From assembly GCA_949126835.1 (NCBI GenBank), contig OX421506.1, positions 23,459,301-23,523,300 on the forward strand: DNA of 64,000 nt, written 5' to 3'. The stretch comes from Anisus vortex. Taxonomy: Eukaryota > Mollusca > Gastropoda > Planorbidae. The notes beneath the pieces were generated by a model that saw only the letters and a list, made by a program, of their open reading frames with translations, was not told the origin of the DNA and searched no databases. Below, in pieces: positions 50,101-58,623 of the stretch (position 1 is the first letter of the stretch; the number at the start of each line of letters is the position of its first letter). A program made the position numbers and the translations under genes.

Positions 50101-53100
50101 GAGAGATAGTAAGTGTGATAGAGAGACAGAGAGAGAGAGATAGAGAGTGAGAGAGAGAGAGAGAGATAGAGTGGGAGAGATAAATTATAGGCCTAGTGTA
50201 TAAGAGATATGGGGAAGAGATAATTTCCGGTGACCTGATACATACACAGAGAAAGGTCACCGTAACTTTTACGACTTACTTGCAGACTATGTGAGAGACA
50301 TTTAGGCCTTTTCTCTCCAGCATTTGTTCCATTAAGTTTCTCTTCTTGAGGTCTAGGCACGATTGTATTTCTTTATGCTTGCTTTGTATGCACTCTCCAT
50401 CTTTTACTGATGGACAAGTACGATATAAAAATAATACAATAATAATAATAATCATAGTAATAATAACAAACAAATAGGCGTAATAATAATAATTATTATT
50501 ATCAATGATATTAGTATTAAAGTAATAATAATAGTAATGATAGGCTAATAGTAATAAAAATAGAAATGATAGAAATCATACTGATAATAATAATAATAAT
50601 TGTAATAATAATAATTATGATAATCATAATCATAATAGTAATGATAATAGTAATAATAATAGTAATGATAATAGTCATAAATATAAAAATAGTAGTAAAA
50701 GTAATTATAATAATAATTGTAATAATAATAATAGTAATAATAGTAGTAGTAGTCGTAGTAGTAATTAATTGTTATAATAATAATAATTCTTAGATATTAG
50801 AAAATGTTATTCTTAACTCTACCCGATTTCGCTTTTGCATCTTCAAAATAGCTAACAACCCAGTTCCGAAAAGAAAAACACCCAGATTAAAAAAAAAAAG
50901 GGGAACTTATAAAATACGTACAAGTAAGCTTCACAGCTACATAAAAAAAGTGGAAATTTAAAATGATATTCCACCGATTATTGCTGATACTTTTTTTTTC
51001 TTAGGGTTGACTGTTTATTTAGTATTATAAAGAAAAAATTTAAATGTCGAATTACGACCTTTATTTACATGTCTATGGACATCTTGATATTATGTAAAAA
51101 AAAATGTTATTTCTCCTGATTAGTTAATTTTCTTCACTGTGCATGTTGACATACGATGACGATAGGGGTTAGAGAGTGAAAGGCAGCAGAATACATTAAG
51201 AACGAAAAAGAGAATAAGAGCAAACAGAGATAGAAATTATGAGTAAGAATATTGAGCTACTAAACCTGTGGGGCGGGGGGGGGGGGGTCATTTATTTGAA
51301 GCAATCGTGTATTGACCACTTTAAAAACGTATGTCCATCTAATGTAATGACCGCTATAAAAACTTATGTCCATATCGTGTATTGACCGCTTTAAAAACGT
51401 ATGTCCATCTCGTGTAATGAACGCTATAAAGTCCTATGTCTATATCATGTAATGACCGCTATAAAGACTCATGCCCATATTGTGTAATGACCGCTATAAA
51501 GACTTATGTCCATATCGTGTATTGATCTCTATAAACACTTTTGCCTATATCTTGTAATGACCGCTATAAAGACTTATGTCCATATCTTGTATTGACCGCT
51601 ATAAACACTTATGTCCATATCTTGTATTGACCGCTATAAACACTTATGTCCATATCTTGTATTGACCGCTATAAACACTCATGTCTATATCTTGTAATGA
51701 CCGCTATAAAGACTCATGCCCATATTGTGTATTGACCCCTACAAAGACTTATGCCCATATTGTGTAATGACCCCTACAAAGACTTATGCCCATATTGTGT
51801 AATGACCCCTACAAAGACTTATGCCCATATTGTGTAATGACCCCTACAAAGACTTATGCCCATATTGTGTAATGACCGCTATAAAAACTTATGTCCATAT
51901 CGTGTATTGACCGCTATAAATACTTATGTCCATATCGTGTATTGACCACTATAAACACTTATGTTTATCTCGTGTAATGAACGCTATAAATATTTATGAC
52001 CATATCGTGTATTGACCACTATAAACACTTATGTCCATCTCGTGTAATGAACGCTATAAAGTCCTGTGTCTATATCGTGTAATGACCGTTTTAAAGACTT
52101 ATGTCCATATTCTGTAATGACCGCTATAAAGACTTATGTCCATATTGTGTAATGACCGCTATAAAGACTTATGTCCATATTGTGTAATGACCCTTACAAA
52201 GACTATGACCGTGACCTTGCGATTCCAAGATTTCAACTCACCAGTGACATTCTCGCAGAGCCGGTCCAGAAATAGGCTCATCATGTCCGGCTGCGGCAAG
52301 TATCCACTCAGCTCCGGAGGGTAGCACTTGGCTGCTGCGGTCATTGCACAGTAGAATGCCGACTTGAACTGCGTCTTAGTTCTGAGGGTAAGGAAAAAAC
52401 AACAACACACAATACATATTCATCTAAATACAATAGACTAAATCATGGGTCGGCAACCTTAGGCACGCATGCCAATCTTGGCACGCAAACCGATGTTCAA
52501 TGGCACGCGGAAGATTTCCCCCTAAATGGAAATTCACGTCTCTTCTACAAGAAATTTTGTACTAGAGCAGGATGACGCTTCTGGCGTTGGCACTTTGAAT
52601 AAATTAGAAATCCTACTTTGGCACACTATTATCAAAAGGTTTGCCGATCCCTGGGCTAAATAATTATGGATATGATATGGGACATTTCGAATCCAGACCG
52701 TGTGCAGGGATTGTACCTAGTAAGCTTCTTTGGGATATATATAGATCGTATATGTCTCAAAGAAAGTCAAGGGCGTAACGTGTAAAGGGGCGGATCCAAG
52801 GGAGGCACACCAAGGTCCAGTCCGAGACTAGCCACCCCGGCGGTCACAATATTCTGATCCACCTCATCAGTCGGATCATTAACATGGTTGCTCGCTCGCA
52901 TTTTTATACACTAGAGGCCTCATCATCCAGACACCGGGCCTGGTGAGACGATCTGTTTCGTATCTTTCTTCCTCCCCACCGAATCTTGGAACCTCTCGGC
53001 AGTAGGCATGGTCCTCGAACGTGCGACAGGAGCTGTTCCCCTCGCGTTGGCCCACCTGTGTGCTCTTAATAAAAGCGTATCGGTGGTTTCCAAATTTCGC

Positions 53101-56100
53101 CAGCAGAAGTGGGATTATGTACTTGGTTATTGTATCTTGTGGGTTTACTTGTCAGGTGCCATTGCAGGAAGTCCCTGAACAGCGTCCCTATGAAGAGTAT
53201 CCCACAAGGATCTCCATGTCTAGGTAGGTCCTAGCTTGAGTTGGGAAAAGTAATTGACTTAGCCGCTGAATGATAATGATGGTCATTTGTATAGAGCGAC
53301 TCTCCTTGCTATCACATTTAGCAAGCTTATTGCGCTCTTGACCACAATTGCAGGTTTGATCCGAAAGTTAAACGGAATTCATGCATCATTTTACCAAAGG
53401 TTTCGATAATCTGAGCGCCATGTTGCTCTCCCCCCCCCCCCCCCCCCCCCCCGCAGGCAGTTACCACGGAAACGATTGAACGCAGCCGGACTAGCCCCTA
53501 TAAACCAACATGGTATAAAAGGTATCGCCACTTTGTTAATTATAGTCTATATTTGATTAGATAATTCCAACTGTAGACCAATAGAACAGAATCATGTTGT
53601 TTTAAAAGTCCGATTTAATTATAATTTTCACTAACTCTTCATCTCTCGCTGAGTTTTATCTATCTCTTCCTCTATTCAGAGGGGGCACGGTGGTCGTGCG
53701 GAGCGCGTTCGGATGGCGTACCGAAGGTCCTGGGCTCGCATCCTGGTGCAGGCTAGGATTTTTTCCCCGGGTTTGGCGGGTGCACCTGAGTCTGCCCATC
53801 TCTGATGGGTACCTGACACTAGTTGGGGTAAAGTAAAGGCAGCTGTGCATAGTGCTGACCACACAATCACCTAGTAAGCCGTTGCCACAGAAACTGATGA
53901 ACGCTGCTTCACCGGACCTATGGATCAATTTGGTCCGACGGATACTTTACTTTTTACCCTCTATTCAAAAAAGAAAAAGATACAGAATGGATGATGGGAC
54001 AAGGGGGTGGGGGTGGGGGTGGAATCAAACATAGATGTAAGGGACCGAAATGTCTTTCAGACTTATTGACCGCTTCTTCACTGGTCACTAATATGGCTAG
54101 CTGGACGATTGCCCACAGCTGAGCTTAGTGAAGATCAAACTCCATTATCCCAGAGTTCAAATGAAAAGGTTTTTCTTCCTAACTAAAGGTCTATATTGAA
54201 AGTAACAACAAAACAACACGTGGGTCCATCAAATGAGCTTTACCAGGGCTCTAGGGGGATCACTGTTTAGTTTGAGTCTAAAGTCTGGGGCTAAGAGACT
54301 CCACTCTAACTAAAGCTGTTCTAGATGAAAATCAATTTATCTTAAAGAATAGTGATTCAGAATAGCCATTTTGAACGCGTGCCCCTCTTGACCTTTGGTG
54401 CCCCCTCATACAAGCGCACACATAGACAAAACACAGATGCACACACAAACACACGCACACAAGCAGACACAACAATACACACACAATAATGGTATTTAAA
54501 AAAATTGTAAATGTGTTAAAATAAAATAACTTGCAAAAACGAGAAATGGTGAGATTTAGCCAAAGTCACGTGGCATATTTTATTATTATTCTTCGAATGT
54601 GGTGTTGCTAACATATATATTTAACACTAAGAGCTAACGAAGTTTATTTGAGCGTGGATAGACGAATGGTCTTATGAGATTAGTACAGAGAACAAAATTA
54701 TCGTATTATTCCTATTAATTCGAAGAAGGAGTGAAAAATTGTAGTTAATGTGCCAGTGTGATATCTAGCGTGCTGCGTGCCCCATCAGCATGCCGCATGG
54801 CTGTATGTCTTGGACAGGGTCTTCTAGAGCTAATAATTGAACTCACCCCCTAATCAGACGCGCAATGTGAACATCAAAACAATCAGTTAAAGCAGTAGCT
54901 CAACTATAAGACGTACACTGGTTTTAATAGCTTAGTTCAATGAGTTTAGTACAAAACACTACCTTCAAACATTGCTAAATATTCCCATGTCCTTAATTAT
55001 TATCTATGATATTTTGTTAGAAAATACGAGAACGGAATGTTCTATGTTGTGACAGCATTTTCTACGAAAAATATTTTTTTTGCCCCTCACCATGTTTACG
55101 TTTTTATGCATGTGAAGTCAAACTACTAGGAAAACAATTCCTTATTCCTAGTCATTGGCGTGTCCAAGTTTTAGCCCTAGGGGGAGCGAACTTTCAAGTT
55201 AAAGGCCGCACTTGTAGAACTTTTTCTAGATTAACAAAATCACTAAGAATTCGTACGTATCAGTTTAAACGCAGAGTGATTTTTAGGCAGGCGAGAGGCG
55301 AGATACCTGCAAGAAGGAGATTTTTATATGCAAACTCTACACGTCGAATGCTTTTCTCAACTGCTGGGCTCTACTTTCAACTTTTGCTTCAGCTTACACA
55401 ACTGCTGGGCATTTACTCTATTTTCAGCTTTTGGTTCAGCTTACACAACTGCTGGGCATTCACTCTACTTTCAGCTTTTGGTTCATCTTACACGTGAGAA
55501 CAGATTAAATTTTTATCTCAAATGAGAGCTGTTTTGAGAGTACAAAGAGGTCACTTAAAAGTATTTGACCACCCAGGAGTAACTAAATATGTACCCGACA
55601 TTGAACTGTTAGCATAGAGCACTCAATAACAAGGCGCTCATTAATTAATACAGACTAATTAAATTAAACACGTTTTATGCTCGTCTTCTTAAATTAAGCA
55701 TAAATATAGCCTAATTAATTCTAAAAAAATGTGTTTTATTATTGTAATAAATATAAGAGGTTTTTAGTACTAGCAATATATTATGTAATTGTTGTTTATT
55801 GTAATTGTTAACTTTAAAAAAAAAGTATATAAATCGACTTAATTAATTTCAGGAAATATTGATTTATAACTGTTTAACGTAAATTAACTATACAACTCTA
55901 ATATTTAGTTGAAATAATACCACGATGCTAGATTTGAATAAAGAAATATGAATGAATAAGTAATATTAGTTATATTACAAAACATAACTTGTTTACCATC
56001 ACTATAGAAGCAGATTTGGAAACTTTCATTTAAGTAAAGTGAGATAATTAACCCCCTTTTTATTTGCTTGAATATTTATAAATGTTTTCTATTTTTTATT

Positions 56101-58189
56101 TATAAAACAAAATTAGCTTAAGAATTATATCAATAAAATTAAATTATTATCAAATATGTTTCAAAAATTATATAAATATTATATGACTGAAGAATAATAT
56201 GTACATATAAAAACATTTTATTAACTACCTACTACGAATGATTACTACGTAAATCTTCCGCTTAAGTGCATTTAATCTCCTATAGTTAGAAAAAAGATGA
56301 AAATAAATTTAAGTTCAAAATCAAAGTCTTTTTTGAGCAGGTGTCCTGAAAATTATATTTATTAACCATAAATTAAATGAGAAAGTTAAGTAATGACATG
56401 TTTTATTTGTAATAAATGAAAAAACAACAACAACGAAATACTAAGATAAGAAAAAGAGAGACCAGAACCCTGAAAAACGTACACTTACGTGAAGGTGCCC
56501 ATTCAGAAACATATACGTTTGAGAGGCCGAATTGAATGAGTATCCAGGAGAGCTATAGATGAGGCAGTTAGTGATACATCCTGCGGTCACTATGAGGCAG
56601 CTAGTGATACATCCTGCGGTCACTGCCGCTAAGCTTGACAGGCCTTACTTAGCACAACACCGTTACCTCCCCCAGTTGTTTTCTTGAAAAGCCCCCATCT
56701 TTTTCTTAAAAGGACCCCCCACCCCTTTTATTTTTGTTGTCTTAAAAAGGCCCCACTTCTTAGCATTTAAAACGTCACACTTTTTAAAAATTCCCAAATA
56801 AGTCACAACCTTTTATTCAGTAAAAAGCCAAACGTTTTTGTTCTCGAAAAGGTCATTCATTTTTCTTGAAAAGAGGTCTCTTTTATATTCTTAAAATTAA
56901 AAAAAAAAGGCACCACCTTATGTCATTGGAAAAACTAAAAACTTGATTCTTAAAAAGGCCCCATTTATTGGAAAATGGGCGTAGGTGGAGCTACTGATCC
57001 TAGCGTTTCTATTTGAACATATACTCTCGCCTAGACACAGCATATTGACAATACCAAAGAATGGACCAACACACAACACATACACACACACACATCCGTC
57101 AAAACATACAATACTCACGCACAGCCCTAACTCATTTACACACAGCTATGCAATTGTCTTGCTATCCAACCCGCTTCTAATTCAAACTACTCTAACAAAT
57201 TCACCGACTTCCAAAACGACATTACAAATAATTCCGTTGTAAAGAAATAAAATTCAATTATGCAAATATTATTGGAGGGGGAGGGGATGCCACCCTCACT
57301 GAGAGCCATTTAATGAAATTCGCACCCCTTCTACCCCATTTGCCGGTGTTGTTGTTTTTTTCTTCTTTCTTCAAATTTTTTTTGCAGACTACAAACTACA
57401 AACAACAATTCACGTGACACGAGCTAAAATTAGCAAACACGTGACAAGAAAGTTGAAAGTTTAGTGATGGTGTTAGTTTATGTTTTCTTTACACAACTTT
57501 TTTTCCCCAGGGGTAATACGATATATGAGTTCATGCTTATTCTTTCTAAAAAAATATATATTCTTTGATGAAATATTTAAATATCTGTAACTGAAATATT
57601 AAAGAAAAGTTTATTTTAGCCCAAATGTGTTTCCGTACACACTTATATGAAGATTTGATTGCATAATACATCAAAGAAATATTGATTATCTTTTAAAAAC
57701 CATCTTTTAGAGGTTGTCAGATTCTTTTGAAGAAAATACCGGAAACATTTGAATCCTCCCCCCCCCCACCCTCTCTAGGAAATCCCGCCCATGGAAAAAT
57801 TGGTTATACTGTTCTAGACAGGGACGAAGCCTCAAGGGTGTCTGAAAGGGGCCCAAACTGGACATTTTGGAAAAAAGAATCTGAACACATTTTAAACTAA
57901 ATTTGCACAAACATTCTCGAAAATTGTTCGTATGCATTGGTTTTACCTTGCGTAATGGTTAAAACGGCCTTGCATGGCCTACATAGATACATACAAGGAA
58001 GCTAACACAAATAAACTTACTGACAGAATTCATCTGGAGATCGCATAATGATCGAGTCCATGTAACCGCCACTGCTGTCATCTGGGGTGCTCTTGGGAAA
58101 ACTTGGCGCATCAATGCCGTTTTTGATGAAGCACTCTTTCAAGGTCTGACCTGGACACTCAGTGTCACATGTGACTGTTTCGAGCAACC
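37883..58189 (-). CDS. Cys-rich two-module secreted/membrane-anchored protein, four exons seen
   Basis: The exons, in transcript order, are 58189-58021, 52381-52242, 50406-50280 and 38108-37883. Every junction has AG/GT and matching phase (2-base/1-base, 1-base/2-base, 2-base/1-base), giving about 220 continuous residues and a TAG. The protein is two tandem modules, each coded by a pair of exons with the same phase pattern. Module 1 has VTCDTECPGQTLKECF, SPDEFC, then FYCAMTAAAKC. Module 2 has DGECIQSKHKEIQSC, SHIVC, then YCLKMEASSCGC. Both second exons show a YC-x7-C spacing. Three N-glycosylation sequons are present (NVT, NVS, NVT). The C-terminus LLHVSFALLCVFVIM is a hydrophobic tail that could be a GPI signal or membrane anchor. 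No signal-peptide exon was found; it lies above 58,190, perhaps outside the window. I do not recognise the family. Introns hold an LTR retrotransposon, MITEs, SINEs and minisatellites. Confidence 0.8.
38109..39544. other. Intron of the Cys-rich gene, with a GC-richer block
   Basis: A block of roughly 38,388-38,880 is much more GC-rich than its surroundings. It is flanked by similar sequence (CTTTATTTGCATTTA and GGTAATTGTC-like) at about 38,277-38,345 and 38,930-39,000, suggesting an insertion or duplication. No coding content is recognised. Confidence 0.4.
39545..40240 (-). repeat. AT-rich dispersed repeat, inverted partner of 55,625-56,270
   Basis: Reversed, this segment gives CGCTCATTAATTCATACAGA, CTTCTTTAATTAAACATAA, CAAAACATAACTTATTTGAC and ATCACTATGG. 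The same order occurs at 55,635-55,690 and 55,975-56,010 with moderate divergence. No ORF. Confidence 0.65.
40523..40573 (-). repeat. Terminus of a hAT-like MITE
   Basis: TTGGCAAGTGTGCCTTAGGT followed by TGCCGACCGCTG is, in reverse, the CAGNGGTCGGCAACCT terminus seen at 52,444 and 59,180. The other end was not found. Confidence 0.5.
40580..40800 (+). repeat. Diverged SINE-1
   Basis: A tRNA-like head (GCATCGCGCTCAGTTAGCAC, CCTGGTTCAAATCCTGG) is followed by GAAGGATAGGATTTGTTTC and a drifted body (CAGTGACAGAAACCTATGAA) and tail (AGATCAACTTGCTCTGG). This copy looks old. Confidence 0.65.
40818..41145 (-). repeat. Non-LTR retrotransposon (RTE-like) C-terminal fragment, frameshifted
   Basis: On the minus strand the frame reads RRKWRWIGHTLWMPPQDIT, RQALQWNPQGKRRVGRP and TTWRRSCEEEM. 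After a seven-A run the frame shifts and continues AAQNRVRWRAVAEALCSTRN to a TAA at 40,818. This is the typical end of RTE-like LINE polyproteins. It ends in short TTAAGCAA-type repeats. The 5' part is missing and a one-base slip in the A run breaks it. Confidence 0.7.
41146..41830. other. Intronic spacer before the LTR element
   Basis: AT-rich with (TA)n near 41,630. Nothing else is recognised. Confidence 0.4.
41836..42290 (+). repeat. 5' LTR
   Basis: 455 bp starting TGCTATGAAGCC and ending GGACATCAACA. It reads base for base the same as 49,307-49,761. A TATA-like ATACTATAAAGCTATA lies near 42,050. Confidence 0.95.
42294..42309 (+). promoter_or_regulatory. Candidate primer-binding site
   Basis: TGGTGGCAGCGAACGG starts four bases after the 5' LTR. 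TGG at the start is the usual complement of a tRNA CCA end. The tRNA is not assigned. Confidence 0.6.
42310..44465 (+). other. Long untranslated leader of the LTR element
   Basis: 2.2 kb without a convincing ORF, AT-rich. It contains three tandem units of about 55-58 bp at 42,665-42,833 built on TGTTCAAATCCGATGTGACA and GTGTTGAATTTTATGTAG. Unusually long for a Ty3-type leader. Confidence 0.7.
44466..48185 (+). CDS. Gag-protease-integrase polyprotein without RT/RNase H
   Basis: 1,239 codons, uninterrupted. Residues 30-135 are a K/E-rich coiled coil with internal 9- and 11-residue repeats. About 142-320 is a Gag capsid-like region (PPFDGKEKIVDFLNLFE). C357-x2-C360-x4-H365-x4-C370 is a zinc knuckle. 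D496-T-G-S is the aspartic protease active site. About 649-715 (PKWNGTEKLEQYVSKFESQC) resembles a second Gag capsid start. Integrase follows: H803-x6-H810-x29-C840-x2-C843 zinc binding, catalytic D873, D933 (SDNGTQF) and E969 with exact D-x59-D-x35-E spacing, then a GPF motif (1107-1109) as in Ty3/gypsy integrases. No YxDD or RNase H motif exists between protease and integrase, where about 150 residues replace an expected 450 or more. The tail carries repeated ENKSEDD units. Confidence 0.93.
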   Translation: MESKVQLLYDEAKLLAKEYGITDKKEYQEFVENKVKQLKKELADKERDERAELRAHEIKQKELDNEIKQKELDNEIKQKEIEMNKEKELKELEMNKEKELKALEMNRETQLKETQLKLAHELELAKLQNTKVEQTNNEKSKHGVRFKMPPFDGKEKIVDFLNLFEATCKGYGIPISEYYIHLIPQLKDKGREALSHIDKEITDYAIIKEQLIKFFIHSEDYYRQKFHNFILTDKIEPRAFVSEVKTFLLTWLDLVKIDTKNPNEIIEIMVVDKVLEQASKPLFTHIMERKVKTVESLIDAISNFKDSHPNVELTKQNQTVNTIQHRRRSYSPPRSRHNQFGNRKKFGNQPKSNNYRCIFCNGTNHSSEYCYRNNNARGRNFNPNFNRSNVDHRGFSNQNFSNFDNRNFPNQNFSNFGNRNMPNQNFSNNNVPNQHVGRQDFPNTQNRPQSNFQNRRNRGKLNNSTSQSNNVIFENRGQLILFPAYVEGKTTYCLRDTGSSIICIDESIIPNQKPTNIIRVDTIKLANGSTVNCPVTIIDIDCPWLTGKAEAAIMKNCVAPLIIGNSFNVKHDNSFDIFQKWMNEKSNDLNLKPVLLQNEKLVDLPEQEFYPALQTFNFLQTIGKSENNILNETPNIDLSINNEKDNPIPKWNGTEKLEQYVSKFESQCEINNVPKELHAISLCRHLEGHKQIFNIAKNQISDFTKMKSEILSYIDSPHKKETQMKKTENISLINMPFDELTLKQEQKEDPYIIKMVSEIEKGQVKNKNIEIINGILCRKDTKLDITQIVIPKTLTVKVMQISHNNALSGHLSSKKTVCKLKKNFWWPKMEKDLKTFIKSCDTCLRHNKKDSKHKAPIQMTDTINKPFYKIAVDIIGPMKQTKTTKAKFALTIIDMGSRWIEVVPLREITAERVCNALLPIFCRFGFPKFILSDNGTQFKSSLTQAFAQMLKITQIFSSIYHPESNGMIERANQTIKQMITKVCEDHPFEWDDYLPAILFAYRQSVHESTGFTPFELVLGKNPNGPLDNFKSELLGLKEKKMSPFDLVNKTEKHMKTAYEFAVQKNEEIKSKTLIRENIHKNMRKLEVGNKVLVYLPIGNGNTMEWRGPFEIILKLSDVFYKVNINNKEKIVHLNNLRTYEENKVIENKSEDDMIIENKSENDIIENKSEDDINKSGHAKMTLNKCCSILKSYNRENKSKIIEIENKPDNDISKSEHRKITLRKCCEILRNFSRELGYNQ
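48186..49294 (+). other. Untranslated trailer of the LTR element
   Basis: 1.1 kb AT-rich, with short repeats (GGCCTCTGAACAGT twice near 48,363-48,422; ATGTAAGACT-type repeats; AATCAATAA repeats near 48,755-48,825). No ORF resembling an envelope protein or reverse transcriptase. Confidence 0.7.
49295..49306 (+). promoter_or_regulatory. Polypurine-tract-like sequence
   Basis: GGTTGGGGGGTA ends at the first base before the 3' LTR, where plus-strand priming is expected. It is the only G-rich tract in this part of the element. Confidence 0.6.
49307..49761 (+). repeat. 3' LTR
   Basis: 455 bp, the same as the 5' LTR at every base I compared. Followed directly by AAAAT. Confidence 0.95.
49889..50190. 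repeat. (GA)n-rich low-complexity tract
   Basis: About 300 bp of GAGAGA with ACAGAG and ACACAC interruptions. It starts about 90 bp below the donor of the module 2 first exon, so it is a pyrimidine-rich tract in that gene's transcript. Confidence 0.95.
50280..50406 (-). CDS. Cys-rich gene, module 2 first exon
   Basis: Acceptor CTTGTCCATCAG, donor GTAAGT. The preceding G plus TA makes Val. It codes KDGECIQSKHKEIQSCLDL and then GLNVSHIVC, leaving in phase 2. It sits between a (TAA)-rich stretch upstream and a (TC)-rich stretch downstream on the minus strand, so only the splice sites and phase identify it. Confidence 0.75.
50437..50795. repeat. (AAT/TAG/TGA)n trinucleotide-rich tract
   Basis: Imperfect ATA, AAT, TAG and GAT trinucleotides over about 360 bp, just upstream (minus strand) of the module 2 first exon acceptor. 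The Ile-rich open frame here is an artefact. Confidence 0.9.
51300..52205. repeat. 35-bp minisatellite, about 26 units
   Basis: The unit is TGTAATGACCGCTATAAAGA plus CTTATGTCCATATCG. Variants are CCCCTACAAAG (a homogenised sub-block near 51,730-51,860), AACACTT and TATTGACC. The array ends about 36 bp from the donor of the module 1 second exon. Confidence 0.96.
52242..52381 (-). CDS. Cys-rich gene, module 1 second exon
   Basis: Acceptor CCTTACCCTCAG, donor GTGAGT. The leading A completes CAA (Gln). It codes TKTQFKSAFYCAMTAAAKC and then LSGYLPQPDMMSLFLDRLC with an NVT sequon, and leaves in phase 1. A 35-bp minisatellite begins about 36 bp past its donor, inside the intron. Confidence 0.85.
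52436..52661 (+). mobile_element. hAT-like MITE with 8-bp target duplication
   Basis: The element 52,444-52,653 has ends CATGGGTCGGCAACCTTAGG and (reversed) CAGGGATCGGCAAACCTTTT. Flanks GACTAAAT (52,436-52,443) and GGCTAAAT (52,654-52,661) match at 7 of 8 positions. Interior GGCACGC repeats mark the family also present at 24,000, 40,523 and 59,180. No ORF. Confidence 0.8.
52930..53100. repeat. Dispersed repeat shared with 33,290-33,410
   Basis: Matches the other copy in blocks (GGGCCTGGTGAGACGA, TTCCTCCCCACCGA, GTATCGGTGGTTTCC). The family is unknown. It is in an intron of the Cys-rich gene. Confidence 0.4.
53430..53452. repeat. Poly-C run of 23
   Basis: Uninterrupted C homopolymer. Its length should be treated as uncertain. 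Confidence 0.85.
53669..53967 (+). mobile_element. Full-length SINE-1 with 10-bp target duplication
   Basis: CCTCTATTCA at 53,669-53,678 recurs at 53,958-53,967. The head GGGGGCACGGTGGTCGTGCG with B-box-like GGGCTCGCATCC, the body and the tail TTTGGTCCGACGGATACTTT are all present. It is one of the youngest-looking copies. Confidence 0.9.
53968..55357. other. Intronic spacer of the Cys-rich gene
   Basis: Unassigned, with CA-rich sequence near 54,415-54,485. No exon is detected. Confidence 0.4.
55358..55494. repeat. Short tandem repeat, three units of 41-47 bp
   Basis: Units share ACAACTGCTGGGCATT, CTCTATTTTCAGC and TTTTGGTTCAGCTTAC. The second and third units are nearly identical. Confidence 0.85.
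55625..56270 (+). repeat. AT-rich dispersed repeat, inverted partner of 39,545-40,240
   Basis: Shares GCGCTCATTAATT, ATACAGACTAATTA, CAAAACATAACTTGTTTACC and ATCACTATAG in order with the reversed partner. It lies in a different intron of the same minus-strand gene. Confidence 0.65.
56271..58020. other. Intronic spacer with a small direct duplication
   Basis: A 33-bp unit (ATGAGGCAGTTAGTGATACA and so on) is duplicated at 56,559-56,591 and 56,592-56,624. Degenerate TTCTTAAAAAGGCCCC-like repeats occur at about 56,690-56,970. No exon is found. Confidence 0.5.
58021..58189 (-). CDS. Cys-rich gene, module 1 first exon
   Basis: Acceptor TTTACTTCACAG, donor GTAAGT (minus strand). It enters in phase 1 and leaves in phase 2 after SPDEFC plus two bases of a Gln codon. 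It codes four cysteines and the linker FPKSTPDDSSGGYMDSII. Confidence 0.82.
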
Positions 58190-58237
58190 CTGTGAAGTAA
58201 ATGGCAACATTTAAACACAAAAAAACTTTTTTTTCCT

Positions 58238-58497
58238 CAAAAAGTATCCCCGTCGGATCAGATTGATCATAGGGACAGTGAAGATGCGTTCACCAGATTA
58301 TGTGGACATGGCATACTAGGGGATTGTGGGTCAGCACAATGCTGAGTCGCCTTTACTTCACCCCGACTAAGGTCAGGTAACCATCAGAGCTGGCTAGACT
58401 CAGTGACACCCTCCAGTCTCGGAACAAATCCTAGCCTTCACCAGGATTGAAACCCAGAACCTCCGGTACGCAATTCGCTCGGCCACCCTGTCCCTTG
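58238..58497 (-). repeat. SINE-1 copy
   Basis: The reversed order of tail (AAAGTATCCCCGTCGGATCA), body (GTGGACATGGCATACTAGGG, CTTTACTTCACCC) and head (GATTGAAACCCAGAACCTCC, TCGCTCGGCCACC) is complete. No clear target duplication. It begins 49 bp above an exon of the Cys-rich gene. Confidence 0.8.
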
Positions 58498-58520
58498 ATT
58501 CTCATCATAGTGTATAAAAT

Positions 58521-58567
<47 letters not shown>

Positions 58568-58573
58568 CTCTCT
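58521..58573. repeat. (TC)n microsatellite
   Basis: About 25 CT dinucleotides with a single G interruption. TGTC repeats follow to about 58,622. Confidence 0.9.
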
Positions 58574-58623
58574 ACGTGTCTCCCTGTCGATTTGCTCGAC
58601 CGCCTGCCTGTCTGTCTGTCTAT

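Noticed and set aside
49877..50793. Leu/Ser-rich and Ile-rich ORFs
   Set aside because: Translations of the (GA)n and (AAT)n simple repeats.
51300..52205. CRISPR-like array at the 35-bp repeat
   Set aside because: There are no spacers between units. It is an ordinary minisatellite.
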